The translations under genes were made by a program, and so were the position numbers. This document shows, one piece after another, positions 37,211 to 46,435 of a stretch of 64,000 nt of DNA (its first letter is position 1; every line of letters starts with the position of its first letter). The notes below the pieces were generated by a model. That model was given only the letters and a program-made list of their open reading frames with translations, did not search any database and was not told the DNA's origin. The stretch comes from Cellvibrio sp. 79 (GTDB lineage: Bacteria > Pseudomonadota > Gammaproteobacteria > Pseudomonadales > Cellvibrionaceae), in the NCBI GenBank assembly GCA_003056245.1, contig MVDH01000001.1, forward strand, positions 677,679-741,678, given 5' to 3'.

Positions 37211-37261
37211 ACGGAAATTTTCACCAAACCTTTTTAGTAAATCTTTATGAAGGAAAAAGTT

Positions 37262-37849
37262 ATGAAATTTTCAATTGGTAAATCAATAGTTGCTGGCGTG
37301 CTTGCCAGTGGCTTGGTGTTACCCGCCATGGCTGCATTGGAAGCAGGAAAAACTGCTCCGGAATTTGCGCTCAAGGCATCGTTGGCAGGTAAGGCGTTTG
37401 ATTTTTCACTCAAGGAAAAATTAAAGTCAGGTCCGGTTGTTGTATATTTTTATCCATCTGCTTATACCAATGGTTGTAATCTGCAAGCGCATACTTTTTC
37501 AGTAAACAGTGATAAGTTCGCTAAAGCGGGTGCAACAGTCATTGGCGTTTCCCTGGATAGCATTGAGCGTCTCAACGATTTTTCTTCTGATCCGGAATAC
37601 TGTGCAGGTAAAGTGGCTGTGGCTTCTGATCCGGAAGGTAAAGTGGCTAAATCTTTTGAATTAAACGTGCGCGACGCGGCGCCAGGTAAAACCGATAGCC
37701 GCGGTAAATCAATTGACCACGGTTTTGCCGAGCGTACAACGTTTATTATTACTGAAGATGGAAAAATATCATCAACAATCAGTGGTGTTTCACCAACTGA
37801 TAATGTTAAGCAAGCATTAGCGGCTGTGGAAAAATTAGCAGCGAAATAA
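37262..37849 (+). CDS. exported AhpC/TSA-type peroxiredoxin (copy 2)
   Basis: Periplasmic peroxiredoxin of 195 aa, ATG at 37262 supported by AAGGAAAAA upstream; an ATG 15 bases earlier overlaps that site. Signal peptide ends at AMAAL. VVYFYPSAYTNGCNLQ places the peroxidatic Cys72, and PEYCAGKVAVASD a second Cys114. It is closely similar to the copy at 11722 along its whole length (GATVIGVSLDSIERLNDFSS against GATIVGVSLDDIDRLNQFSA). Both copies sit beside periplasmic redox proteins, suggesting repeated recruitment for peroxide removal. Confidence 0.85.
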   Translation: MKFSIGKSIVAGVLASGLVLPAMAALEAGKTAPEFALKASLAGKAFDFSLKEKLKSGPVVVYFYPSAYTNGCNLQAHTFSVNSDKFAKAGATVIGVSLDSIERLNDFSSDPEYCAGKVAVASDPEGKVAKSFELNVRDAAPGKTDSRGKSIDHGFAERTTFIITEDGKISSTISGVSPTDNVKQALAAVEKLAAK

Positions 37850-37864
37850 AGATTGATTATCAGG

Positions 37865-37904
37865 AATACCGGAAGTCGCAATAGGCGCCTTCCGGTATTT
37901 TTTT
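37865..37904 (+). terminator. intrinsic terminator after peroxiredoxin
   Basis: AATACCGGAAG and CTTCCGGTATT pair around a 13-base loop and are followed by T residues. It overlaps the end of the convergent Ldh-family gene. Confidence 0.85.
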
Positions 37905-38925
37905 ACTTGAAAGAAATATCCACACCATTAAGCTGTTGCACAATTTCATTGTGCAACGTCACGCCTTCTTTTAATTGCTGATCACGTGTTTGCCAACCGC
38001 GTTCGCCGGGATAAGAAAAAGGTGCCGCATCGGTTTTCAAATAATGGATAAATCCGGATACGTGTTGCTGGAATTCAGCAGGATCAATAAATGCCGCCGG
38101 GTTTAGCGCAATAAAAATTTTACTTGCTTGCGGGTCTAAACCACTGGGATCGTTGCTAAAGATTTGTTGGGTAAAAGCAGCTCCTGCTAAAGCAGCGGTC
38201 AGTAATTCAAACATCACCGCGAGTCCTGCACCTTTGTGTTCACCCATCGGCAATACTGCACCGCTTAAAATTGCTTTGGCATCACTGGTTGGATTGCCGC
38301 CAGCATCTATGCCCCAATTTCCCGGCAAGTTTTTACCTTCGCGCAACCAGGTTCCTACTTTTCCTACAGCGGCCTGGCTCATCGCCATATCCAGCACAAT
38401 GGGTTCTGCCGGATTTGCGCCGGGAATTCCTATGGCGAGGGGATTGTTACCGATTACTGCTTTTTTTGCGCCGCCAATTGCCATGGTGGGAATGGCATTG
38501 GTTGTACAAATTCCAATAAAGCCGGCTTGCGCGGCGCGATTGGCGTACGCGTGAGCGCGGCCCCAGTGAGTGGTATTTTTTGCAAGGCAAACACCCACGC
38601 CAAATTCTTGCGCAAGAGTTGTTGCGTGTTGCATCGCTTTTTGTGAGGCATATCGACCGGGACCATTATTGCAATCCAGTACGGCGATAGCGCCGAATTG
38701 GCGCACGTTGGCGAATTGTGGATTTTTGGTAACACGACCCTCATCAATTGCTTTTAATAGCGGTGGCAGCATGCGCACACCATGGGACGGAACGCCAAGC
38801 AAATCCGCTTCCGACATTATTTCTGCTTCGATCAATGCCTGGTCTTGCGCTATACCGGCAAGTATCAGGCGATCATAAATTTTTTTTACTAATACATCGT
38901 GGGGAACAACAGTGGTATCGCTCAT
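37903..38925 (-). CDS. Ldh-family (malate/L-sulfolactate/ureidoglycolate-type) dehydrogenase
   Basis: Cytoplasmic NAD(P)-dependent oxidoreductase of 340 aa in the Ldh_2 family, which includes malate, sulfolactate, ureidoglycolate and delta-piperideine-carboxylate dehydrogenases. Signatures: EADLLGVPSHGVRMLPPLL, AIAVLDCNNGPGRYAS, KNTTHWGRAHAYANRAA, GFIGICTTNAIPTMAIGG, IGNNPLAIGIPG, LDMAMSQAAVGKV and LPMGEHKGAGLAVMFELLTAAL. The catalytic His lies in NTTHWG. The exact substrate is not readable; the sulfate-related neighbours make sulfolactate worth considering, but this is weak. Confidence 0.87.
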   Translation of the reverse strand: MSDTTVVPHDVLVKKIYDRLILAGIAQDQALIEAEIMSEADLLGVPSHGVRMLPPLLKAIDEGRVTKNPQFANVRQFGAIAVLDCNNGPGRYASQKAMQHATTLAQEFGVGVCLAKNTTHWGRAHAYANRAAQAGFIGICTTNAIPTMAIGGAKKAVIGNNPLAIGIPGANPAEPIVLDMAMSQAAVGKVGTWLREGKNLPGNWGIDAGGNPTSDAKAILSGAVLPMGEHKGAGLAVMFELLTAALAGAAFTQQIFSNDPSGLDPQASKIFIALNPAAFIDPAEFQQHVSGFIHYLKTDAAPFSYPGERGWQTRDQQLKEGVTLHNEIVQQLNGVDISFK

Positions 38926-39264
38926 TCATTAAACCTGTGAAATGTGTAGAAAGAAAACGGGTTAATCCGGCTCGTCGAATAGGTGAAATTATCCCGGGAA
39001 AGAAAGGGTAATCATGCTTGATTGATTGAATCTGGGGCAAGAGTAAATTGGCAGAAAAGTGGGGCGCATTAACTTGATGAATTGATGCTGTCTGATGTTG
39101 GCGTGGCATTACAATTATCCAATGTTACGGAAAAATGAATTGGCATCAAATTATTCACGGTCAGTGTTAATTTAGTGATTTTGTTTGCAAGAATGGTTTG
39201 TTCTTCATTGATGAAGAGGTTGTCTCGTATAGACTCAAGGAAATCAAACGAAGGAGCGCATTTT
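38926..39264. other. 339-bp divergent gap
   Basis: Promoter region shared by the Ldh-family gene (minus) and the TolB-like lipoprotein gene (plus). In-frame upstream starts for the plus gene exist from 39175 but the strong AAGGAG before 39265 decides the start. No repeat or hairpin noticed. Confidence 0.4.
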
Positions 39265-40407
39265 ATGAGGTTCTATACATACGTTAAGAACATCACATGT
39301 CTATTTTTTAGTATTTCTTTAACTGCCTGTGGCGGTGGAGGCGGAGGCGGTAAAGACGAGATTGGCGCTAATCCACTTCCACCTGCATCCAGTTCACTGG
39401 TCGCTACTGAAAGCTCTCACTCAAGCAATAGCAGTTCCCAGCCAATATCAAGTAGCTCTTACCCAGCATCAAGCAGTTCTCGATCATCTATTAACAATTC
39501 GGCGGCGATGCTGGAAGGGCATATCTGGCATTCATTTAACGATCTGGATAATCCGGAAGGTACCTTTGTTATGAATCCAAATACCGGGGTTTCCCTATCC
39601 GTTCAAGCCGAAAAATGGGGCATTCCCTGGCCTGATGGAACTGCTTTTATCAACAAGGAATATGAGCCGGATGATGCACCTGAAGATACAACACGCATAA
39701 CGGTATACAGGTCGAATGATAAAGCGATACTGAATGATCAATTGATTGAAGGCTATGTTGGTTACATTGCACCGTCACCGACTCACAAGGACAGAATCCT
39801 CGCGCATTGGGGAGAGACAATTTTCAGTCCGCGAATTCTTATCGTGTGGGACCTCAGTACTCAGAAAGTATTGTTCGGCATCGAGCCGGGTGAATCATTT
39901 GATGCCTTGTCATGGATGCCGGATGGCACGCTGCTTCACGTGCAAGCATCAGGGGCCATTAGTAAAGTTGTTATCGGTGGCGATGAACAACTGCTGGGAA
40001 CGGTTAACTGGCCGGAATCGCGCGTACCACAAGCTGTCTATGTAAGCCCTGACGGCACCAGGGCCCTTGTTCAACTGGCGGAATTACGGGATACCGGGAC
40101 TGTTGCGTGGGTTGATTTATGGATGATGAACATTGATGGGACAGAGATGAGACGATTCACGAATAACGGTTTGATCGCCGATGCTTACTGGTCACCCGAT
40201 AGCCGCAATGTGGCTTTCGTTAAGGACACCGGAATTTCGTGCAGCGATTCGACTTGTATGGGAAGTTGCACTGTCTGGCTCGCACCTGCCACAGCGACTG
40301 AAGTCGTTGCAGTGCAAGCCTCTGGAGACGCTAAACAATTTCCATTACAACGACCTAACGGTTCGATGACTACATTGCGTTGTCCGGTGATGGCCTGGAC
40401 GCTGTAA
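39265..40407 (+). CDS. lipoprotein with Ser-rich linker and TolB-like propeller
   Basis: Outer-membrane lipoprotein of 380 aa. ATG at 39265 follows AAGGAG; the signal ends in lipobox LTAC followed by a glycine run. Residues ~35-80 are a serine-rich linker, a common linker type in Cellvibrionaceae exported enzymes. The rest has PD40/TolB-like strands: ILIVWDLSTQKVLFG, DALSWMPDGTLLHV, AVYVSPDGTRALVQLAE, LWMMNIDGTEMRRFTNNG, DAYWSPDSRNVAFVKD. The end RPNGSMTTLRCPVMAWTL is unlike a propeller strand; one base out of frame, the DNA reads DDYIALSGDGLDAV, so a one-base loss near 40361 is possible. Function unknown. Confidence 0.72.
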   Translation: MRFYTYVKNITCLFFSISLTACGGGGGGGKDEIGANPLPPASSSLVATESSHSSNSSSQPISSSSYPASSSSRSSINNSAAMLEGHIWHSFNDLDNPEGTFVMNPNTGVSLSVQAEKWGIPWPDGTAFINKEYEPDDAPEDTTRITVYRSNDKAILNDQLIEGYVGYIAPSPTHKDRILAHWGETIFSPRILIVWDLSTQKVLFGIEPGESFDALSWMPDGTLLHVQASGAISKVVIGGDEQLLGTVNWPESRVPQAVYVSPDGTRALVQLAELRDTGTVAWVDLWMMNIDGTEMRRFTNNGLIADAYWSPDSRNVAFVKDTGISCSDSTCMGSCTVWLAPATATEVVAVQASGDAKQFPLQRPNGSMTTLRCPVMAWTL

Positions 40408-40515
40408 TGAAGTGCAGTTATCACTGAGCGAGGATTAATAGTAATTGATGCTGCACATTTGAAATTGGAAAAATCAAGTGTGCAGGTTTTCCATCAACAA
40501 TTAATTTACCAATAG

Positions 40516-43473
40516 TTAGAATTTCCCGGTAAATACAACTCCTATCCAACGTGGATAAGGCCAGGGAGCATAACTGTTCCAGCCGCGTTCATGGGTGCGG
40601 TCATCAAACGCATTTTTAACAATTAAACTCACATCAAGATTTCCATCAATTGAACCAAAACCAATTGATGCATCGGTGCGACTGTAACCCGGTGTGTAAG
40701 AGTAGGACGATAAATCGTCAGTATTTAAATAATCGCTGGTGTACGCCGTATTAAAGCTCGCATGAAATTCTGCTGCGCTTAATATTGGCTGGCGATATTC
40801 CACACCCAGGTTTACTGTCCACTTCGCTGCACCGGGCAAGTTCTTACCGGTTTGATCTACAAATGGATCATCCAGGTAATTCAACTCGGGCGGTTTGGGT
40901 GAGTTTTTAAAATCGGTGTAATACGCATCGTTAAATGCACCACTTAAACGAAAGCTGAAATTTTCAATGCCGGTGTAATAGCCATCAAACTCCACACCTT
41001 CAACACGAACTCCATCTACGTTGCCCTGTGCTGTTACGTAAGCGAGAGCCGGCACAACGCCATTGTTGAGATTGTCTTGTGTGGCCCACTCATCCACTTT
41101 TCGAATGGCTTGTTGATAATCTTCAATATCCATTCTGAACAGATTGATATTGAATACCAATTCATCATCAAAGAAAGTAGTTTTAACCCCGATTTCATAG
41201 GCATTTGTTTTTTCCGGTTTTACACCGGTTGGTTCACCATTAATGTTAAAAGCAGTTCCGGATTTTTCGCCGTATTGCCAGGTAACGTAACCGCGCACCT
41301 GATCATTAAATTCATACGCTTGGCTTAAAAAGCTGGTGTAAAGTGTATCGTCGTAATTGCTCGACACTTCCGGAATTAATTGACCGATTTGACTGGCGCG
41401 CAACGCTTTGGCGTTGGAGATTTGTGCTTTTTGTGCAGCGGTCAAACTATTGTAAGCGGCACCGGGAACACCGGTAATTGCTACGCCGTAATATTTAGCA
41501 GCAACCGCATCGGCTAAACTTTTTTGTACATCAGTATTGGCATTGGTGTGAACGGTTGTTGAACTAATTGCGTTGCCGAATTGATCGCGTTGTTGAGTAA
41601 TCGTACCCAACTGGCCACGTAGTTCTGCCGGAATAGTACCTGCAGTACCAACAACATCAAATCCACCCAAATTAATTCCACGTACTGATGAGGGGTCAAG
41701 CCAATCGCCCGCGCCGATATTTTCCAGTAGAACCTGGTCGGTAGTTGTTCTATCTTCTGTGCCCACACGCAAACCTGCGGTAAATGTTGCTGACTCATGC
41801 CAATGCCAATTAGCATTTCCATAAATAGCATTGCTTTCCGTATCAACAAATGTTTCTCCGCGTCTGCGTGTGCCGTCCAGGGTATCCCTTAATAACGCAA
41901 GGCCAGCGCCGCGATTTGTACCTGCGTTGCGATCCAGCGAATTGTATTGTCCGGTTGTTGCAAACCAGGCACCCGCATCCGAACCCCAACCTGCTTTAGA
42001 CGTAATAGTATTTTCAGTCTGGAAGAAAAATAAACCCGCGATGTAATCAAAACTGCCTTCTTTATCGGATTCGATACTGAATTCCTGACTGTATTGTTTA
42101 TACCAAACACCGCCGCCACCGTCGATGCTGATATCAAACGGTGTCCCTTCATCGTTATGCGCATCAAAACTGTAATTGCGCCATGCGGTAATCGAATTTA
42201 ATTTGTGATGTTCAAGCTCGTAATCCAGCTTTAAAGAAGCTCCACGGTTGGAAACTGTTTGACCCTGATTCTCATTGATATAAACAGTTTCATCGTCTTC
42301 ATTGGCAAGGTAATCACTATAATCGTAAACGTTACCCTTACCGAAGTCGCGGCCTACAAACCATCCGCGCGGCCCTACCCAGGTTTCGGTAACCTTGGTA
42401 ATGTCATTCGTTGCTGGATCGCGAGTCAGTGATTCTTGCCAAAAGCCAGCGAGCTTTGATTTCGAGCCGGTACCACTTGGATCGCTGAGTCTGCCATTTG
42501 GTGCGAGTGCGTTAGCGTTGCCATAGCGCTCGGGTTGATCCACATAAAATGTCAAACCGTTTTGTAGTTGCGCTCCGCGTGGTTCAATATCAATTGTTAA
42601 ATGTGCATTGAATTTTTCGGTAGGTGTTAACAAAAATTGCACACGGCCACTCAAGCGATTGCGATTATAAAAACTAAAATTTTCATCCCACCGGCTTTCA
42701 TAGGCACCACGTTGTCTGTCAACCACAAATGAGCCGCGCCATGCTAACAGGTCTTCGATAACAGGGCCGCCGTATGCACCTTTTAAGATAACGCTTTCAC
42801 GCTCACCATAGGCAATGCTTAATTCCCCTGTGGGTTCAAATGTTGGCTTTTTGGTGGTGACATATACCGCACCTGAACTTCCTCCTTTACCACCTAATGT
42901 GCCCACCGGGCCGCGAAAACCTTCTACAGTTTCAACATCATAAAAATCAAAGTTACCCAACGCAGTTAAACCAAAGCTAACGCCGTCTTGTATTACCAAT
43001 ACGCTGGGGTCTTGTACTTCGGCGAATGCGCGTTTACCCACGCCACGAATCGAAAGCGATGCACCGCGCGTGTTATTTTGGTTAAACGTAACGTTAGCCA
43101 GGCGCTTGGAAATCGATTCATAATCTAACCCCAGTTCACGATTTAATACTTCGCCGGAAATAATCGATTGTGAAAAAGGTTCTTCGCGGGTTTTTAACAG
43201 GGTTTTTGTTTCCTGCTCTTTGATACCTGTCACCAGTAATTCCTGAACATCAGTGCTGCGCTTTCCGCCTGCACTGGTTGGTTCCGATTCCAGAATTTCA
43301 TTCACATCAACATCTTTTTCTTCAGGCGGTGTTTCTTCCGTTTGTGAAAATGCATGCGTTGCATTTAAAAAAATAAGGCCACTTAAAATAACACTCAATG
43401 GTTTGGCAGAAAATTTTTTACTAGTGGTTTTTTTAGTAATGAGGAAATTGCTTATTTGATCGCTAGATTTCAT
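40516..43473 (-). CDS. TonB-dependent receptor (paralogue 3)
   Basis: Outer-membrane receptor of 985 aa, ATG at 43473 with GGAG seven bases upstream; an earlier ATG is rejected. Signal peptide ends at HAFSQ. The plug has an acidic lead (DVDVNEILES), then VQELLVTGIKEQE, LSIRGVGKRAF, VIQDGVSFGLTALG, VEGFRGPVGTLGGKGGSSG. The barrel ends VVFTGKF. It is more distant from receptors 1 and 2 but shares the insertion (GAAYNSLTAAQKAQISNAKALR) and DEGTPFDI. It stands alone with its own upstream region; the neighbouring MBL-fold gene is on the same strand. Confidence 0.9.
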   Translation of the reverse strand: MKSSDQISNFLITKKTTSKKFSAKPLSVILSGLIFLNATHAFSQTEETPPEEKDVDVNEILESEPTSAGGKRSTDVQELLVTGIKEQETKTLLKTREEPFSQSIISGEVLNRELGLDYESISKRLANVTFNQNNTRGASLSIRGVGKRAFAEVQDPSVLVIQDGVSFGLTALGNFDFYDVETVEGFRGPVGTLGGKGGSSGAVYVTTKKPTFEPTGELSIAYGERESVILKGAYGGPVIEDLLAWRGSFVVDRQRGAYESRWDENFSFYNRNRLSGRVQFLLTPTEKFNAHLTIDIEPRGAQLQNGLTFYVDQPERYGNANALAPNGRLSDPSGTGSKSKLAGFWQESLTRDPATNDITKVTETWVGPRGWFVGRDFGKGNVYDYSDYLANEDDETVYINENQGQTVSNRGASLKLDYELEHHKLNSITAWRNYSFDAHNDEGTPFDISIDGGGGVWYKQYSQEFSIESDKEGSFDYIAGLFFFQTENTITSKAGWGSDAGAWFATTGQYNSLDRNAGTNRGAGLALLRDTLDGTRRRGETFVDTESNAIYGNANWHWHESATFTAGLRVGTEDRTTTDQVLLENIGAGDWLDPSSVRGINLGGFDVVGTAGTIPAELRGQLGTITQQRDQFGNAISSTTVHTNANTDVQKSLADAVAAKYYGVAITGVPGAAYNSLTAAQKAQISNAKALRASQIGQLIPEVSSNYDDTLYTSFLSQAYEFNDQVRGYVTWQYGEKSGTAFNINGEPTGVKPEKTNAYEIGVKTTFFDDELVFNINLFRMDIEDYQQAIRKVDEWATQDNLNNGVVPALAYVTAQGNVDGVRVEGVEFDGYYTGIENFSFRLSGAFNDAYYTDFKNSPKPPELNYLDDPFVDQTGKNLPGAAKWTVNLGVEYRQPILSAAEFHASFNTAYTSDYLNTDDLSSYSYTPGYSRTDASIGFGSIDGNLDVSLIVKNAFDDRTHERGWNSYAPWPYPRWIGVVFTGKF

Positions 43474-43709
43474 TAATAACTCCAAGAAATATACTTTTGT
43501 CCGCGGCTGAAATTGCAAGCGATATACCAACTTGGATTTATTTTTTAATTTCTTTTTAAGTGTTTGATTTATTGCAAATTAATTTGTTTTAAACAGCGAC
43601 CGTTGAACGAGGTGTCGCAGCGCTATATTTAATTTTAATCAATGTTGGATAAAAAACAGCAATTCTGTTGATAAGCTCTCATAACCAAATAAATAGCAGA
43701 TAGAATAAA

Positions 43710-43739
43710 AAAGGGCGCTATCCATGGATAGCGCCCTTT
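43710..43739 (-). terminator. perfect-hairpin terminator for the MBL-fold gene
   Basis: AAAGGGCGCTATCC and GGATAGCGCCCTTT are exact inverse complements with a two-base centre. On the minus strand the 3' arm runs into TTTTTATTC. Confidence 0.9.
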
Positions 43740-43755
43740 AGATGTCATTTTGATC

Positions 43756-45252
43756 TTAGTTGCTGGCAGTGTTGGTACTAATAAAAGATTCCAGATCTTT
43801 CAATTGTACCAGTCGGCCATGCAGCGGGGCTATTTGTGCAACATCCAATTTCAAACGGTTGATATTTTCATACAGGTTTTTCGAGAATGGATTTACGCTG
43901 GTTGGCGCAGGTGCATTTGGTGCTGGTGGTGTAAATGCATCGGCTTCTACCAGGATTTTTTCTTTCGGTAAATAAATCAATGCAAACGCATCATTGTGAC
44001 CGTTGCCAGCAATTGAATGAATTTCAATAGGGCGTTGGCCATCGCTCAATACCAGCTTGTCTTTGAACGTTTGGAATTTGGCGGATTTTTTAGAGCCTGC
44101 CAGCTTGTCTGGATTAATCGTGCGTGCCTGTTGCCAGGCTTTTTCATAGAACGGTTTATTGAGTTCGTGGGTAACAATCGTTGCTCCGGCATCAACATAA
44201 GTACGCAGGCCGCCCGAGTGATCGAAATGTTGATGGCTATTAATTAAATGCGTAATGGGTTTGTTGGGAATTAATTCTTTTACTTTGGCAATGACAGCTA
44301 CTGATCGCGCTTCATTTAACGGTGCTTCAATTACTACGACATGATCTTTTTGCTCTACCGCCAGGCTGTGATGCGAGCCGCCTTGTAAATAATGTACACC
44401 GGGCGCCAATTCAGTACTGGTAACTGCAACGGCAGGTGATGGATTATTTTTGACATCTGCAGGAACTGCCAAATCAACAGGCTGGTTGGTTTTCACCTGG
44501 TTAACGGTAATATCCAATACCGGCGAGCCACCCTGGATTTTGACGATTTTGCCGGGGAAACGAGTGCCGTTAAAATCTTTATATTGGCTGTAATTAACTT
44601 CTACCAAGGTATCGCCAAGGATCGGGTTATCAATCCAGGTTTTTACCTGTTCCAATTCACCTTTGCTATTAATTACACCCTGGTATTTGTATTTTTGTTG
44701 GCTAAATTCAACCAGCGTTGCGTCACCTTTTTTATTGGTAACTGCATGGTTGGATTGCGCTGCTTTTAAAAAACCGTGCGGGGTAGTCCAGATTTCTGCC
44801 TGACGTTCTTCCACGGCGGCAGGTTGCGCTTGCGGTACTGCTGGTGTGCCCGGCGCTGAGCCTTGCGGTGCGGCAAGATTCCAGGCTACAGAACCATTTA
44901 CATATTGATCCGGCTTTTGTTCAACGGGAACCGGGCGCTCGCGATTGGGCTCGACGATTTGTAAACGGGTTTGCTGGGTGCGCGCTGATTGGTTGTCAAA
45001 ATTAATACTGGCACTGTAGCTTTTCACTTCAAATGCTGGCCACGCAGTGCCTGGCGCAGGTGATTGACCAAATTGGTACCACTTGCCCGCACCGGTATAT
45101 TCCAGTGTTTTAACTTTATCAGCACCTGCTTTTTTATACGCTGCTTCGAGCGCTGATTCGGCCGCGTAAAGCCCGGAGCTCAAGCTGAGGCCCAATACAA
45201 TTAAACTGGCCCTGAAGGGGAGGCCCGAACCCGTTTGAAGAATCGATTTCAT
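43756..45252 (-). CDS. exported metallo-beta-lactamase-fold hydrolase
   Basis: Periplasmic zinc hydrolase of 498 aa, ATG at 45252 with AGGAAA upstream. A signal peptide ends near LYAAE. Residues ~30-260 form a family-specific N-terminal region with a Pro/Ala-rich segment near 130-150. The MBL domain follows: HLINSHQHFDHSGG with His340, His342, Asp344, His345, then THELNKPFYE and GNGHNDAFALIYLPKEKILVEADAF. This is the glyoxalase II/SdsA-like pattern. A role on alkyl- or aryl-sulfates cannot be excluded, but the protein shows no SdsA-specific dimerisation domain that I recognise. Confidence 0.85.
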   Translation of the reverse strand: MKSILQTGSGLPFRASLIVLGLSLSSGLYAAESALEAAYKKAGADKVKTLEYTGAGKWYQFGQSPAPGTAWPAFEVKSYSASINFDNQSARTQQTRLQIVEPNRERPVPVEQKPDQYVNGSVAWNLAAPQGSAPGTPAVPQAQPAAVEERQAEIWTTPHGFLKAAQSNHAVTNKKGDATLVEFSQQKYKYQGVINSKGELEQVKTWIDNPILGDTLVEVNYSQYKDFNGTRFPGKIVKIQGGSPVLDITVNQVKTNQPVDLAVPADVKNNPSPAVAVTSTELAPGVHYLQGGSHHSLAVEQKDHVVVIEAPLNEARSVAVIAKVKELIPNKPITHLINSHQHFDHSGGLRTYVDAGATIVTHELNKPFYEKAWQQARTINPDKLAGSKKSAKFQTFKDKLVLSDGQRPIEIHSIAGNGHNDAFALIYLPKEKILVEADAFTPPAPNAPAPTSVNPFSKNLYENINRLKLDVAQIAPLHGRLVQLKDLESFISTNTASN

Positions 45253-45880
45253 ATAAAGACATTTCCTGTTGGCAGTAATAAATAAAATAGAAGCCCGTGC
45301 TAACTCGATTTCATGTGATCCATTAAACACACCCAGTGTCACTCGTCCACTTAAATGTCACTTGTTCATAGCGATGCAACAAGCCTGCGTTCGTAATTTC
45401 GATTTCTGGTTTTTGTGCTTTCGATCAAAAGCAATGCTTGTACCACATTATCGATTTGTTTTTATTTTGATGGGTTTCAATTGCTGAATGTTTAATTGGA
45501 TGCGGGAATGCTGAATTAAAAACAGCATTTGCTGTGTTTCTCGCAGGTGCATCATTAAGTATTCATGATCTACATAAAATTTCCCGGTTCTACTTTGTTG
45601 CCAATCAGCTGCATTGTTGGTTAATCAGCATACTTTTTGATTTACTCCATAAAACCCAATCAAAAAATGATTACTTTTAAACATTCGACATTTACATAGT
45701 AAAAGCTGACGCATTTTTATCGCGATGGTCTGCTAATTGCTATTCGTGGGGAAGCAGGTTGTTAAACAGATTGTTAACGACTGTATTAACAACTGAAACG
45801 TTTATTTTTTGTTTCTTAACTCAATCAACATTTCAATTTAAACATCCTGTTAATCAGGATGCATGGTACTGAGGCTGGCT
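45253..45880. promoter_or_regulatory. 628-bp AT-rich gap with GTTAA-type inverted repeat
   Basis: Divergent region between the MBL-fold gene and the first DUF6152 cassette. At 45758-45793 GTTGTTAA and TTAACAAC form an exact inverted pair with another GTTAAC palindrome between them at 45773-45778. GTTAAACA followed by TTGTTAA (45761-45777) recurs in front of the second cassette. No gene is evident. Confidence 0.35.
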
Positions 45881-46339
45881 ATGAAATTGTTCACCACTGA
45901 AATTCAACACGCACTAAAACCGTTGGCGCTGATCACCTCGATAGCGATTATGGCTATTTCATCTTCCAACGCATTTGCACACCATGCTTTTTCAGCAGAG
46001 TTTGATGCTAATCAGCCAATTGAGTTGACGGGGGTAGTTACCAAGCTGGAGCTGGTTAACCCTCACAGCTGGTTGTATTTCGATGTAAAGAAAGCGGATG
46101 GCAAAGTTGAAAATTGGGGTTTTGAATTTGGAGCGCCGTTCAGCTTAAAGCAAAAGGGCCTGACAAAATCATCATTGCCCATCGGTACCCAGGTAACACT
46201 TAAAGGGTTTCGCGCTAAAAATGGTTTGAATTTTGGCTATGCAGTAACCGCCACGTTGGCTGACGGCCGGATATTCACCACCGGTGGTGCGCCTGATGCA
46301 CCGGCGAACCAGCAGAAGTCTTCAGCGCCCAAGCCCTGA
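45881..46339 (+). CDS. DUF6152 exported protein (cassette 1)
   Basis: Periplasmic protein of 152 aa, ATG at 45881. The signal peptide ends at AFA and the mature protein begins HHAFSAEFDANQPIELTG, the family hallmark. LVNPHSWLYFDVK, ENWGFEFGAPFSLKQKGLTK and LPIGTQVTLKGFRAKNG follow. The fold is predicted all-beta; its role is unknown. It is first of a three-gene cassette repeated at 48706-51032 and is roughly two-thirds identical by eye to its copy. A distant third relative is at 9068. Confidence 0.82.
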   Translation: MKLFTTEIQHALKPLALITSIAIMAISSSNAFAHHAFSAEFDANQPIELTGVVTKLELVNPHSWLYFDVKKADGKVENWGFEFGAPFSLKQKGLTKSSLPIGTQVTLKGFRAKNGLNFGYAVTATLADGRIFTTGGAPDAPANQQKSSAPKP

Positions 46340-46435
46340 TTTTATTCCATCGATTTTATTTGCCTTTATTGTTTTTTAACGATCACTCGTTACCAAAACA
46401 GGTTACGCGAAGCAATTTATTAAGGGGAAATTCCT

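Noticed and set aside
39400-39500. Serine-codon-rich tract that looks like a microsatellite
   Set aside because: It is in frame and encodes a poly-serine linker, common in secreted proteins of this bacterial group.
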